Positions 46,753-58,300 of a stretch of 64,000 nucleotides of DNA are shown here, piece after piece; the first letter of the stretch is position 1; every line of letters begins with the position of its first letter. The DNA is from an uncultured Clostridia bacterium (GTDB lineage: Bacteria > Bacillota > Clostridia > TANB77 > CAG-508). Below the pieces are notes generated by a model. It searched no databases and had not been told where the DNA came from. It saw only the letters and a program-made list of their open reading frames with translations. The position numbers and the translations under genes were made by a program. The stretch covers positions 1 through 64,000 of the forward strand of contig CAKPIG010000002.1 of the NCBI GenBank assembly GCA_934162255.1, written 5' to 3'.

Positions 46753-47262
46753 TTGGCTACAAATAGAAAATTAGGTAGAACTACTGATATAAGAATGTCA
46801 ATGCTAAAAACATTAACAACAGACTTGATATTACATGGAAAAGTTGAAACAACAGAAGCTAGAGCAAAAGAAGTAAAAGCAATTGCTGATAGCATAATAG
46901 CACTAGCTGTAAAAGAAAAAGATAACTTTGAAATGGTTGATGTAAAAGTAGTAAAAGCTAAATTAGATGCAAAAGGTAACAAAGTTACTGAAATAGCAAA
47001 AAGCAAAAATGGTAAAGAATACTTAAAAGTTGTAAAAGAAGAAACAACAGAAAGTAGACAAAAAGATATGCCATCAAGACTAAATGCTAGAAGAAAAATG
47101 ATGACAAAATTAAACAAAGTAAAAGATGTAGATGTAATCGGAAAACTATTTAATGAAATAGCTCCAAAATATGAAGGAAGAGTTGGAGGATATACAAGAA
47201 TAGTTAAAGCTGGTCCACGTAGAGGAGACGGAGCTGAAGTAGCTATATTAGAACTTGTTTAA
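46753..47262 (+). CDS. rplQ: 50S ribosomal protein L17 with internal insertion
   Basis: 169 residues from a TTG that gives [16 protein letters not shown] and has GAGGTG 6 nt upstream; a GTG earlier lies inside that site. L17 is usually 115-130 residues. Here a segment of about 45 residues (roughly 55-100, Lys/Asp/Glu-rich, around [18 protein letters not shown]) is inserted before the conserved [12 protein letters not shown], and the C-terminus [26 protein letters not shown] is split normally. Last gene of the supercluster. Confidence 0.96.
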   Translation: MATNRKLGRTTDIRMSMLKTLTTDLILHGKVETTEARAKEVKAIADSIIALAVKEKDNFEMVDVKVVKAKLDAKGNKVTEIAKSKNGKEYLKVVKEETTESRQKDMPSRLNARRKMMTKLNKVKDVDVIGKLFNEIAPKYEGRVGGYTRIVKAGPRRGDGAEVAILELV

Positions 47263-47282
47263 AAACAAAATTGAATATATAT

Positions 47283-47383
47283 TATCAAGAGTGGAGTAGA
47301 GAACGGCTCGTTAATCCCACAGCAACCTGCAAAACTGTAAGGTGCTAATACCGGCAAAGCAATAAGCTTTGAGTGATGATTAT
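47283..47383 (+). promoter_or_regulatory. SAM-I (S-box) riboswitch upstream of metK
   Basis: It contains the S-box landmarks in order: ATCAAGAG, a GGAG-type segment, a CAGCAACC junction matching the conserved CGGCAACC region, AAGGTGCTAATACC, and a P4-type stem GCAAAGC/GCTTTG, closing with GATGA that pairs back to the 5' end. It senses S-adenosylmethionine and controls metK, which makes SAM. Confidence 0.92.
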
Positions 47384-47388
47384 TAAAA

Positions 47389-47424
47389 AAGACTCATAGC
47401 AAAAGCTAAGAGTTCTTTTTTTAT
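47389..47424 (+). terminator. Riboswitch-controlled terminator before metK
   Basis: Stem AGACTCATAGC with GCTAAGAGTTCT (one mismatch and one bulge), AAAA loop, T7. It should form when SAM is bound. Confidence 0.85.
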
Positions 47425-47448
47425 TTATAAAAGAAAGGAATGATGAAT

Positions 47449-48561
47449 GTGAAAAAATATTATTTTACATCTGAAAGTGTAACAGAAGGGCATCCAGATA
47501 AATTATGTGATTATATATCAGATACAATATTAGATGAAGCATTAAAACATGATAAAAACTCAAGAGTTGCAGTAGAAACATTTGCATCAGCAAACCAAAT
47601 AACAATAGCAGGGCAAATAACTACAAATGCTGAACTAGATATAGAAAAAATTGTAAGAGATAGAATAAAAGAAATTGGATATGATAGAGCAGATTTAGAT
47701 ATAGATTATAAAACATGTAAAATCGATATAAATATAACAAAACAAAGTTCTGACATAGCTCAAGGTGTTGATATAGGCGGAGCAGGAGACCAAGGTATAA
47801 TGTTTGGATATGCATCAGATGAAACCGAAGAATACATGCCTTTTGCAATATCAATGGCTCATAAATTAGCAAAAAGACTTACAGAAGTAAGAAAAAATGG
47901 AATACTACCATATTTAAGACCAGATGGAAAAACACAAGTAACAGTAGAATATGAAAATGATAAAGTAAAAAGAATAGATACTATTTTAATATCTACACAA
48001 CATGAAGCTGATGCAGATATAGAAAAATTAAAAGAAGATATTGTGAAGGAAGTAATAAAAAATGTAATACCTGAAAAATATTTAGACCAAGAAACAAAAT
48101 ACTTTATAAATCCAACAGGAAGATTCGTAATAGGGGGACCATTAGGTGATACAGGATTAACTGGTAGAAAAATAATAGTAGACACATATGGTGGATATGC
48201 TCGCCATGGAGGAGGTGCATTCTCAGGAAAAGATTCAACAAAAGTAGATAGAAGTGCAGCATATATGATGAGACATATTGCAAAAAATATAGTTGCAAAT
48301 GGTTATGCAAAAAAATGTGAAATACAAGTAGCATATGCAATTGGAGTCGAAAAACCAATGTCAGTATTTGTTGAAACATTTGGAACAAATACTATTCCAG
48401 AAGAGCAAATAGAAGAAATGATAGAAAAAAACTTTGATCTTACACCAAAAGGAATAATAGAATATTTAGGATTACAAGAACCAATATATACAAAAACAAC
48501 AAACTATGGTCATTTTGGAAAAAAAGAATTACCATGGGAAAAAATTATCACATTAAAATAG
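47449..48561 (+). CDS. metK: S-adenosylmethionine synthetase
   Basis: 370 residues when started at the GTG giving [18 protein letters not shown], 10 nt after AAAGG; ATG codons two and three codons earlier are alternatives. Conserved [32 protein letters not shown] (shown in part) and [16 protein letters not shown] are present. It makes SAM from methionine and ATP. Expression is predicted to be shut down by SAM through the upstream riboswitch. Confidence 0.97.
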   Translation: MKKYYFTSESVTEGHPDKLCDYISDTILDEALKHDKNSRVAVETFASANQITIAGQITTNAELDIEKIVRDRIKEIGYDRADLDIDYKTCKIDINITKQSSDIAQGVDIGGAGDQGIMFGYASDETEEYMPFAISMAHKLAKRLTEVRKNGILPYLRPDGKTQVTVEYENDKVKRIDTILISTQHEADADIEKLKEDIVKEVIKNVIPEKYLDQETKYFINPTGRFVIGGPLGDTGLTGRKIIVDTYGGYARHGGGAFSGKDSTKVDRSAAYMMRHIAKNIVANGYAKKCEIQVAYAIGVEKPMSVFVETFGTNTIPEEQIEEMIEKNFDLTPKGIIEYLGLQEPIYTKTTNYGHFGKKELPWEKIITLK

Positions 48562-48594
48562 AAAAATCATATAATAGCCATAAGGAGGAAAAAG

Positions 48595-48960
48595 ATGGAG
48601 AATTTTTTTATAAATTCAATACTTTGGACATTTGCTCTTTATGGCTTATTTGAATTAGTAAAACAAATTATAAATGCGATTTCATATGTGAATATGAAGG
48701 CAAATGGAATATACATAATAATTGCTGCAAAAAATCAAGAAGAAAAAATAGAAGGATTTTTACGTTCAAGTCTATTTAAAATATTATATGGAAAAGAAGA
48801 ATATGTAAAAGATATAATTGTAACAGACTTAGGTTCAACAGACAAAACACGAACCATAATTAACAAACTTGCAAAAGATTATGATTGTGTAAAAGCAACA
48901 AACTGGAAAGAATGTAAAGAAATTATAGATAATATAAATGAAGAATTGAAAGAAAAATAA
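48595..48960 (+). CDS. Membrane-anchored protein with a truncated GT-A-like fold
   Basis: 121 residues. One N-terminal helix (about 6-26) is followed by a segment resembling the start of family 2 glycosyltransferases: IIIAAKNQEEKIEGFLRS, then IIVTDLGSTDKTRTII with a DxGS/T-type turn. The rest of a glycosyltransferase, including DXD and catalytic Asp regions, is absent, so it is probably not an active enzyme. GGAGG site; located between metK and recD2. Function unknown. Confidence 0.7.
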   Translation: MENFFINSILWTFALYGLFELVKQIINAISYVNMKANGIYIIIAAKNQEEKIEGFLRSSLFKILYGKEEYVKDIIVTDLGSTDKTRTIINKLAKDYDCVKATNWKECKEIIDNINEELKEK

Positions 48961-49006
48961 ATCTGTGATAAACTATAATGAAAGAAATTGAGAAAAGAGG
49001 ACAAAA

Positions 49007-51223
49007 GTGGAAGAAAAAGAAGGCATATTAATAGATACAATATATCAAAATGAAATAAATAGTTACACAGTAGGCGTATTTGAAACTGAGGAAGAACAAT
49101 TTACTATTGTAGGATATTTACCGTTTGTAAGTAAAGGAGATACATTAAAAATAATAGGCAAATTCATAGAATATAAAGATTATGGAGAACAATTTAAAAT
49201 TGAATCATTTGAAAAAGTAATGCCAAAAACACTAGCAGCTCTTGAAAAATATTTAGCAAATGGAAGTATAAAAGGAATAGGACCTGCAACAGCTCAAAAA
49301 ATAATACAAAACTTTGGAGAAGAGACAATATACATATTAAAACATGAACCATTAAAACTATCACAAATAAGAGGAATAAATAAAGAAAAAGCAGTAGAAA
49401 TATCAGAAAGCTTTATTGAAAATTGGGAAGTGTGGCAAATTGTAGGATTTTTAGAGCAATTTGGAATAGGCCCAGAAGGTGCAAAAAAAGTGTACAATCT
49501 TCTTGGAATCAATGCAATAGAAGAGATTGAAGCAAATCCATATATATTAGTAGATATAATAAGAGGAGTAGACTTTAAACAAATTGATGAAATAGCAATA
49601 AAACTTGGAATTGAAAGACAGAATTTAAAAAGAGTAGAAAGTGGAATAAAATATGCATTAATCAAAATAACATATAATGGACATTGTTGTACATTAAAAG
49701 AAAATCTAATAGAATATGTAGAAACATTGCTAAATATTAATAAAGATATAATAGAAAACGGAATAATAAACTTAAGAGCCAAAAATGAAATTGTAGTAGA
49801 AAATAGAGAAGAAAAAGAATGGGTATATTTATACACATTTTATAAAACAGAAGAAAAGATAGCACAAAGAATAATAAAACTAAAAAATGCAAAAAACATA
49901 AAAAAAGTATCTCGTATAGAAAAAGAACTAAGAATAGTAGAAGAAAAAACAGAAATAGAATTATCAGAAAAGCAAAAAGATGCAATAAGAGCAATAAATG
50001 AAAATAATGTAACAATAATTACAGGTGGACCTGGAACAGGTAAAACTACAATAATTAAAAGCATAATTGAAATATATAAGCAGAAAAGATATAAAATAGT
50101 ATTATGTGCTCCAACAGGAAGGGCTGCTAAAAAAATGACAGAAACAACAGGAGAAGAAGCATCAACATTACATAGATTATTAGAAATAGGAAAAGTAGAT
50201 GAAGAAAGTCTAATAAAAGAAGATAAAGAATATCAGGGGGCACCAATAGATGCTGATATTATAATAGTTGACGAAGTATCAATGGTAGACATGTTTATAA
50301 TGAGTTATTTGTTAGATTGCATATATCTTGGAACAAAGCTAATACTTGTAGGAGATAGTGACCAGTTACCATCAGTAGGTCCAGGAAGTGTGTTAAAAGA
50401 CTTAATATTATCAGAGCAAGTAAATACAGTACATTTAGATAAAATATTTAGACAAGCTGCCAAAAGTAAAATAATAGTAAATGCACATAGAGTAAATAAT
50501 GGAGAGAAGTTTTTAGAAAAAGAGCCTGAAAATTCAAAAAAAGATTTTTTTTATATAAATGAAAATAATCAAGATGAAATTCTTAAAGAAGTACTATCAT
50601 TATGTAATGGAAGATTAAAAAAATATGGAGACTATGATTTTTTCGAAAGTATACAAGTACTTACTCCAACCAAAAAGGGAATGCTCGGTACAAAAGAATT
50701 AAATAAAGCATTGCAAGAAGAACTAAATCCACATAGAGAAGGTGAAGCTGAAAGAAACAGCATGGGAGTTATTTTCAGAATTGGAGATAGAGTAATGCAA
50801 GTAAAAAATAATTATGATATGTACTGGGAAAAGCAAGAACAAGATAATATAGAAGTAGGAAATGGAGTATTTAATGGAGAAACAGGTACAATAACAAAAA
50901 TTGATACAGAAGAAAAAATTATAAGAGTAAAATTTGATGATGAAAAAGTATGTTGGTATGAATTTAATGACTTAGAACAATTAGAGCACAGTTATGCAAT
51001 AACAATACACAAAGCACAAGGAAGTGAATTTGATGTAGTAATAATGATTATACCACAAGCTGCACCAATGTTACTTACAAGAAATTTATTATATACAGGA
51101 TTAACACGTGCAAAAAAACTACTTATTGTAATAGGAAATGATAGAGTAATAAACTTTATGATAAATAATGTAGACAGCAAAAAAAGAAATACAGGATTAG
51201 AATATAAGTTAAGAAATGATTAA
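49007..51223 (+). CDS. recD2: RecD2-type (RecD-like) SF1B DNA helicase
   Basis: 738 residues from GTG with AAAGAGG 7 nt upstream. An N-terminal OB-like region and tandem helix-hairpin-helix motifs (GSIKGIGPATAQKII, near 86) precede the helicase domains with GGPGTGKTT (about 338), DEVSMVD (about 421) and the late IHKAQGSEFD (about 666). RecD2 enzymes act without RecBC as 5'-3' helicases in replication-linked repair. Confidence 0.94.
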   Translation: MEEKEGILIDTIYQNEINSYTVGVFETEEEQFTIVGYLPFVSKGDTLKIIGKFIEYKDYGEQFKIESFEKVMPKTLAALEKYLANGSIKGIGPATAQKIIQNFGEETIYILKHEPLKLSQIRGINKEKAVEISESFIENWEVWQIVGFLEQFGIGPEGAKKVYNLLGINAIEEIEANPYILVDIIRGVDFKQIDEIAIKLGIERQNLKRVESGIKYALIKITYNGHCCTLKENLIEYVETLLNINKDIIENGIINLRAKNEIVVENREEKEWVYLYTFYKTEEKIAQRIIKLKNAKNIKKVSRIEKELRIVEEKTEIELSEKQKDAIRAINENNVTIITGGPGTGKTTIIKSIIEIYKQKRYKIVLCAPTGRAAKKMTETTGEEASTLHRLLEIGKVDEESLIKEDKEYQGAPIDADIIIVDEVSMVDMFIMSYLLDCIYLGTKLILVGDSDQLPSVGPGSVLKDLILSEQVNTVHLDKIFRQAAKSKIIVNAHRVNNGEKFLEKEPENSKKDFFYINENNQDEILKEVLSLCNGRLKKYGDYDFFESIQVLTPTKKGMLGTKELNKALQEELNPHREGEAERNSMGVIFRIGDRVMQVKNNYDMYWEKQEQDNIEVGNGVFNGETGTITKIDTEEKIIRVKFDDEKVCWYEFNDLEQLEHSYAITIHKAQGSEFDVVIMIIPQAAPMLLTRNLLYTGLTRAKKLLIVIGNDRVINFMINNVDSKKRNTGLEYKLRND

Positions 51224-51227
51224 GTAA

Positions 51228-51256
51228 TTGACAATAAAAGTAAAATAGTGTAATAT
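51228..51256 (+). promoter_or_regulatory. Promoter of the unknown membrane protein gene at 51.3 kb
   Basis: TTGACA, 17 nt, TAATAT, 19 nt before the start codon; the -35 starts 4 nt after the recD2 stop. Confidence 0.65.
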
Positions 51257-51275
51257 ATATATGGAGGAATTTTTT

Positions 51276-52283
51276 ATGGAAGATAAAAGAAATCAAAAAA
51301 AAGAAATAGAAGCAATGTCAATTAAAAGTGTAAGAAATAGAAATGATATACCATATGGTATGAAAAGACAAATAATAGAGCAAGATAAAATTAAAAATCA
51401 ACAATCAAAAAAACCATTAAGTGAGAAAAAGAGAAGACAAAAAACTAGAAGAAAGACAAAAATGGTAAAAAGACTTATCCCAGTATTAGGGGTATCTGCA
51501 GTCGCAACAATGTTAGGAATAGCAATACCTAAAATAACAAGTGGAGTAATAAATGAACCAAAAGGTCAAGAAGCTGAAGTGCCAGAACAAGAAGAACAAG
51601 ACAATGACTTCAAAAAAGGCGTAAAAGTTAATGTAACTGAAACAGAAACACAAAAACGAAATAGAGAAATAAGTGAAGATATAAAAGGACTTGAAAATCA
51701 AGATGAAGTAACAAGGTATTTGAAAGATTTATATATAAATGAATATGAAAGAATAACAGGTGATGAAAAACTAAATACATCACAAATAGAAATTGTTAAA
51801 AAAACAGATTTATATTTATTTGAATTGGATAATGGTCAATTAGTATCAACAGGAGAACATCCTGAAGCAACAGAAAAAATGCTAAAAAATGATAGTAAAA
51901 CATACTCTACAACAAAAGATAATATTAATGTATATAAAGTTCGTTATAAAAATGGAAAAGAATTAATTGACGAAATAACTAGAGATAGCAAAGTTGGAGG
52001 AGTAAAAAAAGTAATACCAGAAAATAGATATGAAGAACTAAAAGAAAATGATGAGACATCTCCTTTATATAATATTTCAGATATAGTAGAAAAATCATTT
52101 GAAATAATAAATCAAATGGAAGGACTAGACAAAGAGCCCAAAAACGGTACAATAAAAGCTAATATAAAACAAGAAAAAGAAGATTTAACAAGATTAGTAC
52201 AAGAGTATTATAGTAAAGTTGAACAAGAAAAAAATCAAAACCAAAACGAACAAAATTATGAAGGACAAGAAAAAGGCGAATAA
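51276..52283 (+). CDS. Unknown single-pass membrane protein
   Basis: 335 residues from the ATG 7 nt after GGAGG; an ATG five codons earlier overlaps that site. A very basic cytoplasmic segment (residues 1-66, ending KKRRQKTRRKTKMVKR) is followed by one helix (about 67-87), an acidic linker and an extracytoplasmic domain of about 200 residues (YLKDLYINEYERITGDEKL and so on) with a Gln/Asn-rich tail. No motif I recognise. It lies between recD2 and the glucan-synthase-like gene, and may act with the latter at the membrane, which is speculation. Confidence 0.75.
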   Translation: MEDKRNQKKEIEAMSIKSVRNRNDIPYGMKRQIIEQDKIKNQQSKKPLSEKKRRQKTRRKTKMVKRLIPVLGVSAVATMLGIAIPKITSGVINEPKGQEAEVPEQEEQDNDFKKGVKVNVTETETQKRNREISEDIKGLENQDEVTRYLKDLYINEYERITGDEKLNTSQIEIVKKTDLYLFELDNGQLVSTGEHPEATEKMLKNDSKTYSTTKDNINVYKVRYKNGKELIDEITRDSKVGGVKKVIPENRYEELKENDETSPLYNISDIVEKSFEIINQMEGLDKEPKNGTIKANIKQEKEDLTRLVQEYYSKVEQEKNQNQNEQNYEGQEKGE

Positions 52284-52348
52284 GCTGAATAAATCCCCAC
52301 TTTTTGCAAATAATATGAAAAACATATTTTGCAAGGAGTGGAATTTTT

Positions 52349-55300
52349 TTGAAAAAATATAGAAATTTAAGTATAGAAGGTGCAATAATAGATGAAGAAC
52401 AATTAAATAAACACCTAGAAAAAATTGCAATGCAACAGGAATTAAAAAACAAGTCAGATTTAAATACTTATCCAATACCACAACTATTAGAAAGTTACAA
52501 AAAAATAAAAAATGTATATAATTTATTAAATGAAAATATAAAATTGGAAATAAACATACATCCTGCAGGAGAGTGGATATTAGACAACTTTTATGTAATA
52601 GAAGAAACAGTCAGACAAATAGAAAAAGAACTTAATGAAAAAAAATATACAGAATTTATAGGAATTCAAAATGGAAAATATGAAGGTTTCGCAAGAATAT
52701 ATGTATTAGCAACAGAAATGGTAGCATATACAGATAATAAAATAGATGGAGAAAATCTGAAAAAATATTTGCAAGCATATCAAACAAAGAAAAAATTAGA
52801 TATGGAAGAAATATGGAACATAGGATTGTTTTTACAAATTGCAATAATAAAAAATATTGCAGAACTATGTGAAGAAATATATATAAATCAAATTCAAAAA
52901 TATAAAGTAAAAAGCATAATAGAAAGACTAGTAGAAAATAAAAACAAAGATGAATTAAAATATAATAAAATTGAAGAAAATAAACTAACAAAATATAAAA
53001 GTATGAAATATCCTTTTATAGAATATATGACATATTCATTAAAAAAATATGGAAAAAAAGCACATAAATATTTGGAAATATTAGAACAAGAAGTTGAAAA
53101 AACTGGAATTACAGTAGGAGAAGCAATACAAAAAGAACATTTTAACACCGCAATTCAAACAATATCAATGGCAAATTGTATAACAAGCATAAAAAAGATA
53201 CAAAGAATAAATTTTTTAGAAATATTTGAAAATGTAAATGAAGTTGAGGAAATCCTAAAAAAAGATCCTGCAAAAATATATCAAAAAATGGAATATAAAA
53301 CAAAAGAATATTATAGAAATGCAATAAAAGAAATATCAAAGAAAACAAAAATCTCAGAAGTATATATAGCTAGAAAAGCAATAGAATTATGTGAAAACGA
53401 AGAAAACAATTTGAAATATAAACATGTAGGATATTATCTAATAAATGACGGAATTGATGAATTATACAAAAAAATAGGCATAGCTAAAAAGAAAATAAAA
53501 AATAATACAAAAGTTAAATTATATATAAGTTTAATTATAATTTTTACTATAATAATATCAATTCTTATTTCAGAAAAATACACATTGATCCTATTAATAC
53601 CAGTTTCTGAAATTGTTATTCAAACATTACAATGTATCTTAGGAAAAATTATTAAGCCTAAAATAATACCAAAAATGGATTTTTATAATGGAATAAATGA
53701 AGAAAATGCAACATTTGTGGTAATTCCTACAATAGTAAAGAGCAAAGAAAAAGTAAAAGAATTGTTTAGAAAATTAGAAGTTATGTATCTATCAAATAAA
53801 AGTAAAAACTTATATTTTGCAGTTTTAGGAGATTGTTCAGAAAATAATAAGGAGGAAGAACAATTCGACAAAGAAGTAGAAAAACAAGGAATTGAGGAAG
53901 TAGAAAGACTAAATAAAAAATATCCAGATAACAAATTTCCAAAATTTCATTTTATTTACAGGCAAAGAAAGTATAATCCTAGTGAGGAAAAATATTTAGG
54001 ATGGGAAAGAAAAAGAGGATTGCTTACACAATTTAATGAATATATCTTAAAACATGAGAAGAATAAATTTAGAGTAAACACAATTGAAAAGGAAACATTG
54101 CCAAAAATAAAATATGTAATTACATTGGATTCAGATACAGAATTACCGTTAAATACTGCATTTGAGCTAGTAGGAAGTATGGCACATATTTTAAATAAGC
54201 CTGAGATTGATAAACAAAAAAATATTGTGATAAATGGTCACGCTCTTATACAGCCTAGAGTAGGTGTAAATCTTGAAATAAGTAACAAAAATATTTTTAC
54301 CAAAATATTTGCTGGGGCAGGAGGAATAGACAATTACACAAATGCCATTTCTGACATATATCAAGACAATTTTGAAGAGGGAATATTCACAGGAAAAGGA
54401 ATATATAATGTAGAAATATTTTCAAAAGTTTTAAATAATGAGATACCTGAAAATACAGTATTAAGTCATGATTTATTAGAAGGTTGCTATTTAAGATGTG
54501 GACTTGCAACAGATATAATGCTAATGGACGGATATCCTCAAAAATATATGAGCTTTATGAATAGATTATCAAGATGGACTAGAGGGGATTGGCAGATAAG
54601 AGATTGGTTAAATAGTAAATTGAATTTATTATCAAAATATAAAATACTAGATAATTTAAGAAGAAGTTTGCTTGAAATATTTTTACTTATAATAGTATTT
54701 ATAGAACCGATTTCACATTTAGGAATGTTCATAACAATATATCCATTTATTTTAGAAATTTTGAATTTATTAATATTAAGAAAAGAAGGAGAAAAAAAAC
54801 AAAAAACATTTGAACCACAAATAAGAGGAATAAAAGGTGCAATATATAGAGCGATTATAACTTTGGGATGTTTACCATATAAAGCATATATTGAATTAAT
54901 CTCAATAATAAAAACGATATATAGAACAAGAATTTCTCATAAACATTTATTAGAATGGATGACATCTGAAGAAGCGGAAAATGCTTCAAAAACAACATTA
55001 AAACAATATTATAAAAATATGATAGTAAACATTGTAGCTTCAATAATTATAATGATGATAGGAATGGCAAATAACAATGTTTTATTAACAATTATTGGAG
55101 TTTTGTGGATAATAATGCCAGCAATAATGTGTGAAATAAGTAAAGTATATCAAAATAATAAAGAAAATTTAAACAAAGAAGAACAAGAATATGTAAAAGA
55201 AATAGCAAGAAAAACATGGGGATTTTTCAAAGAATATCTAACACAAGAAAATAACTTTTTAATACCAGATAATTACCAAGAAGATAGAAAAAATTCAATA

Positions 55301-58300
55301 GTCTTAAGAACATCATCAACAAATATTGGATTATCAATGTTAGCCGTAATAGCAAGTTATGACTTAGGATTCGAAACATTAGAAGATACAATCGAATTAT
55401 TAAAAAATATAATAAATACAATGTATGAATTAAAAAAATGGAATGGTCATTTATACAATTGGTATAATATAAGAACAAAAGAAACATTAAAGCCAGAATA
55501 CATTTCTACTGTAGATAGTGGAAATTTAGTAGGTTATATGTATACAACATTAGGATTTCTAGAAGAAATACCTGAAACAGATGAATTACAAACAAAATTA
55601 AAAGAGTTAATACAAAATACAGACTTTAAAAAATTATACAGTAAAGAACAAAGATTGTTTTCAATAGGATATAATGTAGAAGAAAATAAATTGACAGATT
55701 CATATTATGATTTACTAGCATCTGAAGCAAGACAAGCAAGTTTAATAGCAATTGCCAAAAGAGATGTATCATCAAAACAATGGAATAATTTAAGCAGAAC
55801 ATTAACAGTTTTAAAAAAGCATAAAGGATTAATATCATGGTCAGGAACATCATTTGAATATTTAATGCCAAACATAAATATTCCAAAATATGAAGGAAGC
55901 TTACTTGATGAATCTTGTAAATTCTTAATAATGAATCAAATTGAATATAGTAAAAAACTTGGAATTCCATGGGGAATATCAGAGGCAGCATTTAATCTAA
56001 AAGACTTGCACTCAAATTATCAATACAAAGCATTTGGAGTGCCATGGCTTGGCTTAAAAAGAGGATTAGCAGATGAAATGGTTGTATCTAGCTATGGAAG
56101 TATTCTTGCAATAACGGAAAAACCAAAAGAAGTTATACAAAATATTAAAACACTTGAAAAAAATAATATGTTTGGAAAATATGGACTTTATGAATCTATT
56201 GATTTTACACCAGAGAGGATGTCAAATGGCAAAAAGAGTGAAGTTGTAAAAACATTTATGGCACATCACCAAGCATTAATATTACTTTCAATAAACAATT
56301 TATTAAATAATAAAATCTTTCCAAAAAGATTTATGAAAAATCCAGAAATTCAAGCAATAAATATTTTATTACAAGAAAGAATGCCAGAAACTTTCATAAT
56401 AACAAAAGAAAACAAAGAAAAGGCAGAAAAAATAAAATATAAAGATTATGAAGATTATAGTGTAAGAGAAGTAAAACAAAATGATGATAGAATAATAAGA
56501 GGAAATGTTATAGGAAATGAGAAATATATAACAGCAATAAATCAAAAAGGAATAGGCTTTAGTAAATTTGAAAATATTTATATAAATAGATTCAAAAAAA
56601 CAGCTGATTATAATCAAGGAATATTCTTTTATATTAAAGAACACAAAAGTAATAAAATATGGAATGTGGCAGGAGATGAAGAAAAAGAAGCTATAGTTAG
56701 TTTCATGCCAGACAAGGATATATTTGAAACATCAGTTGGTAAAATAAAAACTAGATTAAAAATAATAGTTGATAGTGTAGAACCTGTTGAAATAAGAAGA
56801 CTAGAAATAGTAAATGAAGGTGAAAAAGACAAAACATTAGAAATTACTAGCTATTTTGAGCCAGTATTATCTCCAAAAGAGCCAGATTATGCTCATGAGG
56901 CATTTAATAATTTATCACTTATATATAATTATGAAAAAGAAGAAGATAGAATAATTATAAAAAGAAAAAGTAGAGAAATTAATAGAAAAGATGTATATTT
57001 AATTGCCAAGTTGCAAACAAATGCAGAAAAACTGCAACAAACTGAATATGAAATAGATAAAGCAAAATTCATAGGAAGGAATAATCTAGGAATTCCAAAA
57101 ATGATAAAAGAAAATACAAAGTTTTCTACAAAAACAGGATTAGTAACAGAAGGAATAATAGCTATAAAAAATACTATAAAAGTTCCTAAAAACTCAAAAG
57201 TATATGTGGATTTACTACTTTCTGCAGAGTATATTAAAAAATCAGCAATTAAAAATATAGAAAAATACAAAATTCAAGAAAATGTTACAAGAGAATTAGA
57301 TATTGTAAAAGCCAAAACTGAAGCAGAAGCCAGATATTTAGAAATAAAAGGAAAAGATATAAATATATATCAAACAATTTTATCATATATATTATTTGAT
57401 AATCCTATAAAGCACAAGAACATGAAAGAAAAAACTTATCTCAAAAGCGAATTATGGAAATATGGAATATCAGGAGATTTACCAATAATAACAGTAACAG
57501 TCAAATATATAAATGATTTATATGTAGTAAGACAAATTCTAAAAGCGTACGAATATTTTAGAACAAAAAATATAAATATTGACTTAGTAATAATAGAAGA
57601 AGATTATATAAAAAGTGAAATTGAAAATACTATTTCAAATAATCATATGTCATATTTAAGGAACATAAGAGGAGGAATATTCGTAATATCAAGAGGAGAA
57701 CTAAAGCAAACAGATTTAGAAGGAATAAAGTTTATTTCAGAAATAGTTTTAGACACTCATTTAGGAAACTTAGAAAACACAATAAAAGACATGGAAGACG
57801 AAATAATAGACAATTATAAAAAAATAGAAAAAAATATAATAAAAATAGATGAAGAAGATTTAACACAAGACATTTATATAGATGAAAAAGATTTAAAATA
57901 TTATAACGGATATGGAGGATTTTCTTTAGACGGAAAAGAATATGTAATAGGTATTAATAAGAAAAATAATTTACCTACAACATGGAGTCACATTATAGCA
58001 AATGAAAAATTTGGAACTGTACTAACAGAAAGCTATGGAGGATATACATGGTATAAAAATTGCAGACTAAACAGAATAACAAGCTGGCATAATTGTGCAA
58101 GTGTAAATATTCCATCAGAGGCAATTTATATTTATGATAAAGAAAAAAATAAGATTTGGACTCCCACAGCAATGCCTAGCCCAGACAATAAATCATACAG
58201 TACAATATATGGATTTGGATATGCAAAATATTTACACAGTAGTGATGAAATATTTCAAAAATTGGAGGTATTCGTTCCTGAAAAAGAAAGTTTAAAAATC

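Noticed and set aside
47255..47283. Promoter TTGTTT-17-TATATT immediately before the metK riboswitch
   Set aside because: Transcription would start inside the first riboswitch stem and destroy it, so the real start must be further upstream or by read-through from rplQ.
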